Below are positions 62,751 through 64,000 of a stretch of 64,000 nucleotides of DNA, one piece after another. The DNA is from an uncultured Desulfobulbus sp. (GTDB lineage Bacteria; Desulfobacterota; Desulfobulbia; Desulfobulbales; Desulfobulbaceae), in the NCBI RefSeq assembly GCF_963664075.1, contig NZ_OY760916.1:903501-967500 (forward strand), written 5' to 3'. Every line of letters begins with the position of its first letter. Positions within the stretch are counted from its first letter, which is position 1. Position numbers and translations under genes: made by a program. The notes beneath the pieces were generated by a model. It worked only from the letters and a program-made list of their open reading frames with translations. It searched no databases and was not told the origin of the DNA.

Positions 62751-64000
<1,250 letters not shown>

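Overview
The window reads as one uninterrupted chromosomal stretch from a Gram-negative, anaerobic sulfate-reducing bacterium, most like the Desulfobulbales (Desulfobacterota). This placement rests on three things seen together: a dissimilatory-type sulfate adenylyltransferase with very strong codon bias, a napM-napA-napD-napG-napH nitrate reductase operon of the kind known from Desulfovibrio, and an Mla outer-membrane lipid transport operon. No phylogeny was run, so the family is an inference. I see no tRNA, rRNA, CRISPR array, insertion sequence or prophage.

Layout. 1-3.4 kb: a BCCT osmolyte transporter (minus strand), a long non-coding gap with an orphan terminator, and the nucleoside phosphorylase ppnP. 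3.4-16.9 kb: a complete nuoA-N operon for complex I (C and D fused; NuoH with an extra segment), driven by a sigma70-type promoter and closed by a strong terminator. 17-31.9 kb: a signalling region. It holds a Cache/PAS hybrid histidine kinase, two unknown proteins, an HPr/enzyme I pair without sugar permease, thiL, an NtrC-type regulator, a YkgJ-type Cys-rich protein, a membrane protein/histidine kinase/receiver group, a GAF-GAF-PAS protein with a phospho-acceptor helix but no ATPase domain, and a PilZ protein. 32-35.7 kb: mlaE-F-D-A-C. 35.9-46.7 kb: yceD-rpmF-plsX, a structured gap, then fabH-acyl-CoA dehydrogenase-etfB-etfA-fabG-acpP-fabF-rpiB, followed by nrdR-ribD. 46.8-50.7 kb (minus): an iron-type alcohol dehydrogenase with its own kinase and sigma54 regulator. 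51.2-54.3 kb: sat, aroB and an FmdB zinc-ribbon protein. 54.6-59.2 kb: the nap operon. 59.3-64 kb: an orphan periplasmic binding protein, ndk, and on the minus strand a ParB-like protein, an IHF/HU protein and enolase, which is cut by the window end.

How the genes work together. Sat activates sulfate for respiration. Nap offers nitrate as an alternative periplasmic acceptor. Nuo links NADH or another low-potential donor to quinone. The fatty-acid cluster is the oddest block: an acyl-CoA dehydrogenase and a ferredoxin-fused electron-transfer flavoprotein sit where fabD is usually found. The most novel non-coding signal is a dispersed intergenic repeat (core TGAATCCGTGA, extended by CGGCG and a GAACAACGC tail), with four copies in three gaps; two of them form an inverted pair abutting the nap promoter. 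Other regulatory candidates are a tandem direct repeat at the sat promoter, dyads at the nuo promoter, a MerR-like 20-nt-spaced promoter, and a hairpin-rich plsX-fabH gap.
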